Notes under the pieces: model-generated | What the model saw: the letters and a program-made list of their open reading frames with translations, nothing else | Databases searched by the model: none | Told to the model about the DNA's origin: nothing | Source of the DNA: Paracoccaceae bacterium | Lineage (GTDB): Bacteria; Pseudomonadota; Alphaproteobacteria; Rhodobacterales; Rhodobacteraceae | Direction: 5' to 3' | DNA length: 64,000 nt | NCBI GenBank assembly: GCA_009842205.1 | Contig: VYFX01000011.1 | Coordinates: 124,001 to 188,000, forward strand | Shown here: positions 45,001 through 52,714 of the stretch, piece after piece | Numbering within the stretch: position 1 is the first letter of the stretch | How the letters are laid out: the number at the start of each line of letters is the position of its first letter | Made by a program: the position numbers and the translations under genes

Positions 45001-45557
45001 CTTGAGCGGTTGATTGCTTCACCCATTGTTTTGCCAAGAACAAATCTCCCTGCCATCTTTTTGACTGTAAATCTTGTTGCAAAACGAACGAAAGGAGTCG
45101 TTTTCCATTTGAGAAATCTTCTTGGCCATCCACTAATTCCCTGCCTGGTAGTTCCTTGAACACAAAAGCTGGCAAAGTGAAGTCCAATTGTCAGCAGATT
45201 TACGAGCCAGGTGGAGGAGGTTCCCCTTTGGGTACTCCAATCGACAGAATTCAGCTTGTCCGCAATAAGGGCATCCATATTATGCCTATCGGGCACCCTC
45301 ATGAGGGCTTCGGCAAGGCGCAAGATCGCAACACCTCCCTTGGTTGCCAACCCATACTGAGCCAAAATTGAGTCCAGCAAACCAACTTTGGAAGAGGATT
45401 TGATTTCATGGACCAACCCTTCTGCATCCTGACAAATCTTTTCCCTGGTCTGGAGGGGAATTGCTGCCTCAGATATCAAATTATCCAGTAATTGATTTTC
45501 TCCTCCTACCTTGGCAGAAAGTTGTTCCGATCTGATATTGTCAAGGATTTGTGTCAA
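42048..45557 (-). CDS. putA: Bifunctional proline dehydrogenase / P5C dehydrogenase
   Basis: PutA oxidises proline to glutamate in two steps with FAD and NAD. The 1169-residue protein has an N-terminal arm, then the FAD barrel with EADRLELSLEVIKKVL and RLVKGAYWDYEIK, and RSRHNTKCRIYAPVGEHKELLPYLARR (two adjoining parts) at its end. The aldehyde dehydrogenase domain follows, with SCISPWNFPLAIFTGQ, catalytic Glu in FVAETGGLNAMIV and nucleophile Cys in SAGQRCSALRIL. The C-terminal TDTTAAGGNATLFAM is the usual PutA ending. No ribbon-helix-helix domain is present, so it is not a DNA-binding PutA. The start is TTG 45557; an in-frame stop lies four codons upstream and no early ATG exists. Confidence 0.95.
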   Translation of the reverse strand: MTQILDNIRSEQLSAKVGGENQLLDNLISEAAIPLQTREKICQDAEGLVHEIKSSSKVGLLDSILAQYGLATKGGVAILRLAEALMRVPDRHNMDALIADKLNSVDWSTQRGTSSTWLVNLLTIGLHFASFCVQGTTRQGISGWPRRFLKWKTTPFVRFATRFTVKKMAGRFVLGKTMGEAINRSSVAEKMGYLYSYDMLGEAAVTARDAEFFFEAYKESITSLAPNCLSSDFRDNHGVSIKLSAIHPRYEWTQRDRVLVELVDKVKTLSLMAKDANIGISIDAEEADRLELSLEVIKKVLSSPELEGWDGFGIVVQAYGKSAPFVLDWLYQLARELDRKIAVRLVKGAYWDYEIKKAQLDGLEDFPVYTNKAGTDVSYLCCARKLLNMTDRIYPQFAGHNAHTVSSILEFAKEDQPFEFQRLHGMGEALHEIIRSRHNTKCRIYAPVGEHKELLPYLARRMLENGANSSFLNQLADPKLQASDIVSDPFDLLKKAGEKNLQMVRPPEGLFEPERKNSKGWDIHNPRVLEEIETSRKPYQAHQWNQSATKSADENNSLIQTISNPSNPKDIVGYCKFSSKTEVSNVLENTSPWFQSNGWERADVLTKASNLYEDNAPEIFALLCREAGKTINDAVGELREAMDFLRYYAYQATTMDTCEPAGIISCISPWNFPLAIFTGQIAGALAGGNGVIAKPSEQTPLIAELAVNLLHEAGVPKNVLQLTPGEGPVVGTQIVSDSRISGVAFTGSTETAQIIQKNMTTHLHPSARFVAETGGLNAMIVDSTALPEQVVRDIIISSFQSAGQRCSALRILYLQKDIEDTFLTMLFGAMDQLRIGDPWSTNTDIGPLIDEASYTKITKYIKDAGNNGRILKQCSTPSQGYFVGPTVIRVKGIEDLKEEIFGPVLHVCTFEISNLEKIIKEINSRGFGLTFGLHSRIDRRVKAITDKLKIGNMYVNRNQIGAVVGSQPFGGEGLSGTGPKAGGPSLVKSFTKKDLPLHPSDHADASLVDPADVQKLIGSVKREIPKSKTENFPGPTGETNQMNHFPRGIVLCLGPTSQDCENQAKIASAAGCIAVEICPDARGKYAIPGFLDRGHLATLNGFEVVALWSDEEDLRLARATLAEQSDKFIPLVATTEMEEFLFHERLVCTDTTAAGGNATLFAMMGKNQA

Positions 45558-45836
45558 TTTCCAACTCTAGAAATACAAATTTTACAGGTAGTGACCACAA
45601 TTGAATATTCCTCAATTTACATTTGCGTTGTGAGGTAAAATTACCAATTTTTTTAGTATAGGTAAAAAAATTATTCAAGCAAACAAAATATATCAAATGG
45701 GTATAAGCTTTAATTCTTCTGATGATCCCAACGGGTTTTCTCCCTGTTTTGACTATTTCCGAGTTAATAGCGGCGGAAAGTAAATATTCTTACTACGTTT
45801 CCAACCGATATTTAACTGCATACTCAATCACATATT
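45558..45836. other. AT-rich upstream region of putA
   Basis: About 280 bases between the FAH-family stop and putA start, both leftward. It has long A/T runs (45650-45690) that may hold the putA promoter. No gene, tRNA or clear terminator was recognised. Confidence 0.4.
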
Positions 45837-46523
45837 TTATATGACTTTAGTGATCAGGGTATCCAAACCTTCAATACCTGCTTCTAATTCATCGCCCCTC
45901 TGAACTGAAGAAACACCTGCGGGCGTACCGGTGAGAATAACATCACCACCCACAAGTTCAAAATATTCCGAAAGATAGGAAATCAATTCAGGAACCTTCC
46001 AAATCAATTGGTTTATATCACCATCCTGACGTACCACACCATTGACCTTCAGGAAAATCCTGCCTTCCGAGAGATGGCCAACATTTGTTGCAGGATGAAC
46101 CGACCCGATTGGTGCCGATCTTTCAAAGGCTTTGCTAATCTCCCATGGCCTGCCAAGTTTCTTTTGCTGTGCCTGAATATCACGTCGGGTCATATCCAGT
46201 GAAGGGGCATAACCATAAACATGTGCAAGTGCCTGATCGACAGGAATATTTTTACCCCCTGATTTCAGAAGCACTGCCAATTCCACCTCATGATGAACAT
46301 CCGAAGTTTTTTCAGGATATGGAAACTCACCCGAAATATCGAGATTGCTGGCATTTTTCTGGAAAAAAAATGGATCCTCCCGATTCGGATCATGTCCCAT
46401 TTCTATTGCATGGTCGGCATAATTCCGTCCAACGCAGTAGACTCGATTTACCGGGAATCTAGCTTTTTTACCTACGATTGGTAAGGTGGTCATTGTTTTA
46501 GGTTTGAAAGGGAATTGTGACAT
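45837..46523 (-). CDS. Fumarylacetoacetate hydrolase-family enzyme
   Basis: About 228 residues with the FAH catalytic fold. It opens FPVNRVYCVGRNYADHAIEMG, continues with DPFFFQKNAS, and the metal ligands lie in HHEVELAVLLKSGGKNI (two Glu) and YAPSLDMTRRDIQ (Asp). The later GDVILTGTPAGVSSVQRGDELE is the conserved ending. Members include 5-carboxymethyl-2-hydroxymuconate isomerases and acylpyruvate hydrolases, so the exact substrate is unclear. ATG 46523 is preferred to the long frame from 46589; ATG 46493 would also preserve the domain. Confidence 0.85.
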   Translation of the reverse strand: MSQFPFKPKTMTTLPIVGKKARFPVNRVYCVGRNYADHAIEMGHDPNREDPFFFQKNASNLDISGEFPYPEKTSDVHHEVELAVLLKSGGKNIPVDQALAHVYGYAPSLDMTRRDIQAQQKKLGRPWEISKAFERSAPIGSVHPATNVGHLSEGRIFLKVNGVVRQDGDINQLIWKVPELISYLSEYFELVGGDVILTGTPAGVSSVQRGDELEAGIEGLDTLITKVI

Positions 46524-46739
46524 AATGAACTCATACACCTTAAATTTTTCTTGAAATAGCAAGGTTAGCCCATTTTGAATACGAGACAAAATGATGCTGA
46601 AATTTTGTTGGCATGTCTGCGATTACTGTTGAAAAACAATCCTTTCAATAAAAGTGGAAATTAACACAGGACATCACACTCCAAGCCTCAAAATAAGATC
46701 AAATGAATCTGGTGATTTTGTTTGCACATTAAGTACTGG

Positions 46740-47993
46740 TCACAACCAGGAAGGAATAATATCCCTGTTAATCATATCCGTGACGGTTGGAGATTTTTTT
46801 ATACAGGCCCATTTATCCCCCTTGACCAATATTTCTGCAATAGCAGGTCTGGTATTGTATTCCGAAACCATAACGGTGGAATAGGCACCGGCAGTCATGA
46901 AAGCCATCAGGTCATCTGGTTCAAATTCAGGTAGGTTCCTGTTCTCGGTGAAGGTGTCACTGGACTCACATATCGGACCGACCACATCGAATTTTTTGTT
47001 TCCCTTATCGATTGTTTCCCTTATGGGTTTTATCTCATGGTATGAGGAGTACATTGCTGGTCGAATGAGATCATTCATGGCAGCGTCAATCACAAGAAAA
47101 TCCCTGTTTTCACCTTTCTTTCGATAAAGTACCTTGGCAACCAAGATTCCCGAGTCTGCAACTATGAATCTACCGGGTTCAATTTCGATTTCCAAATTCA
47201 TGTCACCAAATATTTGCCTTACCAGCTGGGAATAATCATCAACCTTAGGCGGGTTGTCATGTAAGGGATGATAGGTTACACCCAGTCCACCACCCAAATC
47301 CAGTCTAGATATTTGCAGGTTCTTTTCCCGTATGAGGGATGCAACCTTTTCAAAGGCTTTTTCGTAGGGCTTCAGGGAAGTAATTTGTGACCCGATATGA
47401 ATATCCAAACCCAGTAAGTTGATGTTTGAGAGTCCAGAGGCAACCTGAAAAAATTCTGCCACCCTGGTTATGGGAACGCCAAACTTGTTTTGGGCTTTAC
47501 CTGTAGAAATCTTCTCATGTGTTTCTGCATCAACATCAGGGTTCATCCTGACTGCAATTGGAGCAATTAGCCCCAGCTTTCCAGCCACTGAATCGAGCAG
47601 GTGAAGTTCTGAAAAGCTTTCGACGTTGAATTGTCTTATCCCCCCAGTCAAGGCGAGTTCCATTTCATCACTGGTTTTACCCACACCTGAGAAGACAATT
47701 CTATCAGCAGGACATCCAACAGCTTTGGCCCGCTGGTATTCACCACCGGATACAACATCAAATCCGGCACCCAGTTCAAACAAAAGCTTCAGTATTGCCT
47801 GATTTGAATTCGCCTTCATCGCATAAAAGACATGGCCTCCAAAACTGGTTACGGAATTCTTGACTGCAAGAAAATTATCTTCAATTTGACTTGCGGAGAA
47901 AACATAAAAGGGTGTTCCCACTTCACGAGCGATGGAAGGGATATCTACATCGTCAACATGAAGTATCCCGTTAATATATTTGATATGAGTCAT
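46740..47993 (-). CDS. lysA: Diaminopimelate decarboxylase
   Basis: LysA makes lysine from meso-diaminopimelate with PLP. The PLP lysine is in HVFYAMKANSNQAIL near residue 60, the GGG of the phosphate site is in DLGGGLGVTY, and EIEPGRFIVADSG and the substrate motif VGPICESSDTF with catalytic Cys are intact. Length 417 residues is typical. It follows the tiny lptM gene on the same strand after 82 bases, in the conserved argH-lptM-lysA order of alphaproteobacteria. Confidence 0.95.
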   Translation of the reverse strand: MTHIKYINGILHVDDVDIPSIAREVGTPFYVFSASQIEDNFLAVKNSVTSFGGHVFYAMKANSNQAILKLLFELGAGFDVVSGGEYQRAKAVGCPADRIVFSGVGKTSDEMELALTGGIRQFNVESFSELHLLDSVAGKLGLIAPIAVRMNPDVDAETHEKISTGKAQNKFGVPITRVAEFFQVASGLSNINLLGLDIHIGSQITSLKPYEKAFEKVASLIREKNLQISRLDLGGGLGVTYHPLHDNPPKVDDYSQLVRQIFGDMNLEIEIEPGRFIVADSGILVAKVLYRKKGENRDFLVIDAAMNDLIRPAMYSSYHEIKPIRETIDKGNKKFDVVGPICESSDTFTENRNLPEFEPDDLMAFMTAGAYSTVMVSEYNTRPAIAEILVKGDKWACIKKSPTVTDMINRDIIPSWL

Positions 47994-48074
47994 ATATGGA
48001 AATTTCTTGAATGTTCTGAAATTGAATACGGCATTTGAAGTAGTCGGAAACTGGTGACGTTCAAATTTTACCTG

Positions 48075-48206
48075 CTAGAATAGAACTTCCTCATGGGGAT
48101 TGTCAGGGAAAGTGGTTTCTTGTCCTGCCTCAGGTACCGGTTGATCTTTGTAACCACAACCATTTAATCCCAAACCAAGTAAAAGAATAATGAGAACTAT
48201 GCGCAT
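48075..48206 (-). CDS. lptM: Small lipoprotein LptM (YifL-like)
   Basis: This 43-residue gene is easily missed. It begins MRIVLIILLLGLGLNGCGYK: a short hydrophobic signal and a lipobox with Cys17, followed by a short hydrophilic tail containing DQPVPEAG. LptM (formerly YifL) helps LptD fold and form its disulfides in the outer membrane. Its start overlaps the argH stop by 10 bases, and lysA follows, which is the conserved place for lptM in proteobacteria. Identification rests on position, size and lipobox. Confidence 0.85.
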   Translation of the reverse strand: MRIVLIILLLGLGLNGCGYKDQPVPEAGQETTFPDNPHEEVLF

Positions 48207-49597
48207 TTCAGAGTTTCCCTCCAATACTGTATTTGCCTTTTGACACTTTCGGGTGAAGTCCCGCCCTTGCTATTTCGGGACTGCACCGAACCCTCTACCG
48301 AAAGGGCATTCAATGCCTCAATCTCAAGGTCCCTGTAAACACCCTTCAGGTCCTCAAGCGACAAGTCCTTCAAGGCACATGATTTTTCCTCTGCCAGTAA
48401 AACCAGTTCACCCACAATTTTATGGGCTTCCCTGAAAGGGAGATTATACTCCCTAACAAGGAAATCAGCAAGATCTGTTGCCGTTGAAAATCCCAATTCG
48501 GAACTTTTCTTCATGGTTTCCACATTGGCTTTCAAATTCTGAATCATGCCGGTCATGACTTTCAATACAATTTCAATCGTTTCAGCAGCATCAAAAACCG
48601 GTTCCTTGTCCTCCTGAAGATCTTTTGAATAGGCAAGAGGGAGTCCCTTGACGACTGTAAGCAGAGTTATCAATGCACCATTGACTCGACCGGTTTTGGC
48701 TCTTATCAGTTCTGCCGCATCAGGATTTCTCTTTTGTGGCATAATGGAAGACCCGGTTGTAAACTTGTCACTGAGTTTGACAAAATCGAATTGGGATGTT
48801 GTCCATATGACGATTTCCTCCGACAATCTGGATAAATGAGTGGCACAGATGGCCGTAGAGGAAAGAAACTCCAGGGCGAAGTCACGTGAACTGACACCAT
48901 CTAGTGAATTCATCATGGCCCGGCTAAAGGACAGTTCCCTGGCGGTAAAGTCAGGATCAATGGGAAAGGACGTTCCTGCCAGGGCTGCAGAACCCAATGG
49001 CGATTCATTCAGTCTTTTCCTGGTGTCCATATACCTTTCCCGGTCCCTGTCAAGCATTGATACATAGGCCAATAAATGATGTGCAAAGGTAATCGGTTGT
49101 GCGCATTGTAAATGGGTAAAGCCCGGCATTACTGTATGAATGTTTTCACTGCTCTTCATGACCAAAGCCACTTCCAGCTCATAAATCAGGTCTACAATGG
49201 CATCAATTCTGTCTCTCAACCAAAGGCGGAAATCAGTTGCCACCTGGTCATTTCTGCTTCTTGCCGTGTGGAGTTTTCCTGCAACCGGACCGATAAGTTC
49301 GGCCAGTCGGGCTTCTATATTCATGTGAATATCTTCAAGGGAAACCTTCAGTTCGAACTTGCCTGTTTCGATTTCCGACAGGATGGTATCCAGACCATCT
49401 AGAATTGATTTGGCTTCATCTTCCTCAAGTATTTGTTGTTTGGCCAACATTTTGGTGTGAGCCTTTGATCCCTCAATGTCGAATTTAGCCAATTTGTAAT
49501 CAAAAAATATTGAAGCATTGAGATTTTCCATAATTTCATCGGTTTGGTTTTTGAAACGGCCGCCCCAAATGTTATATTTGTCTTTTACTTCAACCAT
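48197..49597 (-). CDS. argH: Argininosuccinate lyase
   Basis: ArgH splits argininosuccinate into arginine and fumarate. The family signature GSSIMPQKRNPDAAELIRAK is near residue 280, with the catalytic Ser in the preceding TGSS. The N-terminal WGGRFKNQTDEIMENLNAS and HTARSRNDQVATDFRLW are also typical. I place the start at ATG 49597 (MVEVKDKY), giving 466 residues, because AAAGGAG lies about 8 bases upstream; the frame continues to 49627 without support. It is divergent from tlpA with only 31 bases between the start codons. Confidence 0.95.
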   Translation of the reverse strand: MVEVKDKYNIWGGRFKNQTDEIMENLNASIFFDYKLAKFDIEGSKAHTKMLAKQQILEEDEAKSILDGLDTILSEIETGKFELKVSLEDIHMNIEARLAELIGPVAGKLHTARSRNDQVATDFRLWLRDRIDAIVDLIYELEVALVMKSSENIHTVMPGFTHLQCAQPITFAHHLLAYVSMLDRDRERYMDTRKRLNESPLGSAALAGTSFPIDPDFTARELSFSRAMMNSLDGVSSRDFALEFLSSTAICATHLSRLSEEIVIWTTSQFDFVKLSDKFTTGSSIMPQKRNPDAAELIRAKTGRVNGALITLLTVVKGLPLAYSKDLQEDKEPVFDAAETIEIVLKVMTGMIQNLKANVETMKKSSELGFSTATDLADFLVREYNLPFREAHKIVGELVLLAEEKSCALKDLSLEDLKGVYRDLEIEALNALSVEGSVQSRNSKGGTSPESVKRQIQYWRETLKCA

Positions 49598-49628
49598 CGG
49601 ATTTGCTCCTTTAAGGAAGATATTCAAA
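49598..49628. promoter_or_regulatory. Interleaved ribosome sites of divergent argH and tlpA
   Basis: Only 31 bases separate the two start codons. A near-palindromic CTCCTTTAAGGAAG in the middle supplies AAGGAAG for tlpA on one strand and AAAGGAG for argH on the other. There is no room for promoters, so each gene's promoter must lie within the other's coding sequence and the two 5' ends must overlap in antisense. Confidence 0.7.
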
Positions 49629-50198
49629 ATGTATCAATATAATTCCCGTTTCCTGATTTATCTCTTTATTTTGTTGATAGCAAACCCCATGGCAACATTG
49701 GGGTACGATTCAGCGACCCTGATAAACATGAGGGAGGGTTCCCTTGAGCGATTGATTATCCATAAGGAACCGGTTGAAACCTCGGGAAATAGTTTTCAGG
49801 ATCTTGAGCAAAATGATGTTTCCCTTGATGATTTTAAAGGGAAAGTTGTTGTTCTGAATTTTTGGGCAACCTGGTGTGCACCTTGTCGCAAGGAAATGCC
49901 AACCCTTGATAATCTCCAGGGTATTTACAAGTCCGGTGAAGTAGAGGTCGTTGTCGTACATGTAGGTCCTAGCAGAGGCAACGAAATAGAAGAATTCTGG
50001 CAAGAGGAAAACATCAGGAATATTAACAGCTATGTCGATCCCAACTTATCCTTTGCGGGCTCAATGAATGCCTTTGGTCTGCCCACCACTATCATACTGG
50101 ATAAGGAAAGTCGGGAAGTAGGTCGCTTGATCGGTGACGAAGAATGGGACCAGGAGGGAGTCATTGCCATTTTGGACTTGATTGCAAATTCAAACTGA
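49629..50198 (+). CDS. tlpA: TlpA-like membrane-anchored thiol-disulfide reductase
   Basis: A 189-residue periplasmic thioredoxin-fold protein with an N-terminal hydrophobic segment (RFLIYLFILLIANPMATLG, anchor or signal). The active site is WCAPC with Cys83 and Cys86, within VVVLNFWATWCAPCRKEMP. The later FGLPTTIILDKE has the cis-Pro. TlpA proteins reduce disulfides in the cytochrome oxidase copper-loading path or related substrates. Start ATG 49629 follows AAGGAAG; the longer frame from 49518 would read over argH. The pairing with argH is conserved in alphaproteobacteria. Confidence 0.9.
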   Translation: MYQYNSRFLIYLFILLIANPMATLGYDSATLINMREGSLERLIIHKEPVETSGNSFQDLEQNDVSLDDFKGKVVVLNFWATWCAPCRKEMPTLDNLQGIYKSGEVEVVVVHVGPSRGNEIEEFWQEENIRNINSYVDPNLSFAGSMNAFGLPTTIILDKESREVGRLIGDEEWDQEGVIAILDLIANSN

Positions 50199-50396
50199 TA
50201 TCCCATGCTAATTATCAATAAAAATGACTCATGGTACGAATGAAAAAACAAACCAGATAAGACCAAACAATTGAGGAATGGTATTTATCCCTCATAGTCT
50301 CAGAATATTCGTTATTCTGTTGACCTTTCATTTAGCATTGAAAAGGTTAGATTTATATTTCCCAGTAGTAATCGTAAATTATAAGTTTTTCATAAA

Positions 50397-50681
50397 ATGT
50401 CAGTTTCCAAGAATCAATTTAATCCAGATTATGCAGTCCCGCCAGGGTGGTTACTTGAGATTACATTAGAGCACAATAATTACTCGCTAGCAGAATTTGC
50501 CAGTAGATGCGGAATCAGTCCCAAACTAATTAATGAGATAATTGCTGGTAAAGCTCCCATTGATACTGAAACCGCGATTCAATTTGAAAGAACTACCGGC
50601 ATAGATACAGAAATATGGAATCGCATGGAATCACGGTATCAAAATCATCTGACTATGAAAAAAGAGGTTAATATTACCTAG
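50397..50681 (+). CDS. HigA/XRE-like antitoxin-type DNA-binding protein, orphan or truncated
   Basis: A 94-residue helix-turn-helix protein. The opening FNPDYAVPPGWLLEITLEHN and the XRE helices SLAEFASRCGISPKLINEIIAG then APIDTETAIQFERTTGID are those of HigA-like antitoxins and of the N-terminal domain of larger XRE-ImmA/IrrE proteins. It ends at NHLTMKKEVNIT, just where the linker to the ImmA/IrrE protease domain begins in the long forms. No HigB-like toxin lies upstream and no peptidase domain lies downstream, so it is an orphan antitoxin or a remnant. The transposon's left end is 110 bases away. Confidence 0.7.
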   Translation: MSVSKNQFNPDYAVPPGWLLEITLEHNNYSLAEFASRCGISPKLINEIIAGKAPIDTETAIQFERTTGIDTEIWNRMESRYQNHLTMKKEVNIT

Positions 50682-50783
50682 GTAACAGATAATATATAAG
50701 TACCTTTTTCAGGAGTTTAAAAAATTGACAACATCTCTATAATTCTGAGCAGTAAAGCCACAATTTATTATTATTGTAGTATG

Positions 50784-50791
50784 TTAATTTT
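50784..50791. repeat. Target-site duplication, left copy
   Basis: TTAATTTT immediately outside the left terminal inverted repeat. It is identical to the eight bases immediately outside the right end (53359-53366). Eight bases is the duplication length of the IS1595 family. Confidence 0.93.
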
Positions 50792-50815
50792 GGGAATTAT
50801 ATACAATGTTGCCAA
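50792..50815 (+). repeat. Left terminal inverted repeat of the transposon
   Basis: Twenty-four bases starting GGGAATTATA and ending TGTTGCCAA. They match the reverse complement of 53335-53358 at 23 positions; the difference is T versus C at position 6. A GGG end is typical of IS1595 elements. Confidence 0.93.
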
Positions 50816-50876
50816 AATATACTTGATATTTTAAAATTTAATCCTATATTCTAATTATAAGATTAAAGGATTAGAC

Positions 50877-51791
50877 ATGAAAAAGAAATCAGAAAAAATA
50901 ACCTTACCCCAATTCTTCAAGTTGTTTCCCAATAACGAAATAGCCATGAAAACCTTTGAAAACTGGCGATGGGGAGAAACCAGAAGGTGTCCTCATTGTG
51001 ATTCTACCCGAACATCAGAACCACCAAATCAGAAAATGCCCTATCGCTGCCAAGAATGTTATAAGCGATTCAGTGTTAAAACTGGAACAGTAATGGCAAA
51101 CAGCAACTTTGATTATCAAACTTGGATGTTGGCAATCTTTCAAATGGTTATCGGTGTAAAGGGTATCGCCTCAACCAAGTTGGCAAGTGATATCGGTTCA
51201 ACTCAAAAGTCCGCTTGGTTTCTTTCCCAACGAATCAGGAAGGCATTGGAAAACGATTTTCCCGAATTTGAATTCATGATTGAGGTTGACGAAACCTATT
51301 TTGGAGGTAAAGAGAAAAACAAGCACGCCAACAAGAAACAAAAATCAGGTCGGGGGATTGCTGGTAAAACTCCCCTTGTTGGTGCAAAGCAAAGAGGAAC
51401 AAAGAAAGTCAACATTATGGTTGCAAAATCAACCAAGAAAGAGGATTTACACAGATTTATTGCAAACAACACATTGCCACAAACAATCGTATGCACTGAT
51501 GATCATGGTTCATATAAGGGGATTCCGAATGAACATTACACGGTTAACCACACCGCAGGGGAGTATGTAAAAGGGATGGCTCATACCAATGGGATTGAGT
51601 CATTTTGGGCTTTGTTGAAGCGTGGCTATCATGGAACGCATCACTGGTGGAGTATCAAGCACCTGCATAGATATGCTGGAGAATTTGCAACCCGTTATTC
51701 TATTCGTGATCTTCCCACCATTGAAGCAATGATGGTTGTTGCTTCTGCAATGCAGGGCAAGAACATGACCTACAAAGAGTTGATCAAATGA
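50877..51791 (+). CDS. tnpA: IS1595-family (ISXO2-like) transposase
   Basis: A 304-residue transposase that should cut and paste the element. The N-terminal zinc ribbon has CPHC at 38-41 and CQEC at 58-61, followed by a helical DNA-binding region (residues 78-120). The catalytic domain has Asp138 in IEVDETYFGG, Asp208 in VCTDDHGSYKG and the third site in HTNGIESFWALLKRGYHG (Asn238/Glu241), the DD(N/E) pattern of ISXO2-like enzymes. The frame is intact. An AAAGGA ribosome site precedes ATG 50877. Its stop overlaps the methyltransferase start as ATGA at 51788-51791. Confidence 0.95.
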   Translation: MKKKSEKITLPQFFKLFPNNEIAMKTFENWRWGETRRCPHCDSTRTSEPPNQKMPYRCQECYKRFSVKTGTVMANSNFDYQTWMLAIFQMVIGVKGIASTKLASDIGSTQKSAWFLSQRIRKALENDFPEFEFMIEVDETYFGGKEKNKHANKKQKSGRGIAGKTPLVGAKQRGTKKVNIMVAKSTKKEDLHRFIANNTLPQTIVCTDDHGSYKGIPNEHYTVNHTAGEYVKGMAHTNGIESFWALLKRGYHGTHHWWSIKHLHRYAGEFATRYSIRDLPTIEAMMVVASAMQGKNMTYKELIK

Positions 51792-52714
51792 TTAGTCAGA
51801 AACAGGAAAAGAAACTTGAGGAAACCGCCTTGAAGATTCTGAAACCCAGAGTCAGACGCAAGGGGATTTATGATGGCGAGGGTTACCGGTTTTACCATAA
51901 ATCGGCATTGAAGGGCATGTCTCAATGTGCCGATGATTCCATTGCCCTTACAATCACATCACCGCCTTATTGGAATGCGATTGACTATGATATCCATTCC
52001 ACAAGTGAAAAGGAAACTTGGCACCGAAACAGGGAATATTCGGCATTTGGAGAAACACTTGATGACTACTTCAAGAACATTGGAAAGGTGTTCAAAAGTG
52101 TTTTCAGAACAACAATGGATGGTGGATTTTGCAGCATTGTCATTGGAACAATCCTATACAAAAAAAAGCATTATCCAATTCCAATGATGATTACCCAGAT
52201 TCTTACCGAAATGGGTTGGGAGTTTCATCAGGATATAATTTGGAACAAGGTCACTGGCGGTGTGAAAAGGGCAGGTTCATTCATTCAGAATCCCAAGTCG
52301 GGTTATTACTATCCCAATATAATGACTGAATACATACTGATATTCAGAAAGCCAGGTGATCCAAGAAGGGGAGTCAAGCAAACCCTGGACATAGATGAGT
52401 TGTTCAAACGGGATATTGCGAACAATGTTTGGCATATTGCACCAGTTCCACCAAGAACGATTGAACACCCTTGCCCCTATCCGCAGGAATTGGTTAGAAG
52501 ATTGGTGCTATTGTATTCGCAAGAAGGGGATGAAGTTTTGGATCCATTCTTGGGAAGTGGTCAAACGGCCCTTGTTGCGTTGAAACACAATCGGCTTTGT
52601 GTCGGCTTTGATGTGGAAGAAGGTTATTTGAAATTGGCACAGGAAAGAATTGCAGTGCCACCACCAGACAGGAAATACAATTTGCTTCCCAAATACGACA
52701 AGGTCGCTGCATGA
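51788..52714 (+). CDS. Transposon-borne DNA methyltransferase, beta class
   Basis: A 308-residue DNA methyltransferase. Motif IV is TITSPPYWNAIDYD with SPPYW at 58-62, and motif I comes late: VLDPFLGSGQTALVALK with FLGSG near 254-258. This IV-before-I order is the beta class, and SPPYW is most often an N4-cytosine methylase, although N6-adenine is possible. The region between (residues 90-240) holds the target-recognition part, with IWNKVTGGVKRAGSFIQNPKSG split here. It would protect the host from the following nuclease. Both ends overlap neighbours as ATGA, so translation is coupled to the transposase and to the nuclease. Recognition site unknown. Confidence 0.9.
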   Translation: MISQKQEKKLEETALKILKPRVRRKGIYDGEGYRFYHKSALKGMSQCADDSIALTITSPPYWNAIDYDIHSTSEKETWHRNREYSAFGETLDDYFKNIGKVFKSVFRTTMDGGFCSIVIGTILYKKKHYPIPMMITQILTEMGWEFHQDIIWNKVTGGVKRAGSFIQNPKSGYYYPNIMTEYILIFRKPGDPRRGVKQTLDIDELFKRDIANNVWHIAPVPPRTIEHPCPYPQELVRRLVLLYSQEGDEVLDPFLGSGQTALVALKHNRLCVGFDVEEGYLKLAQERIAVPPPDRKYNLLPKYDKVAA

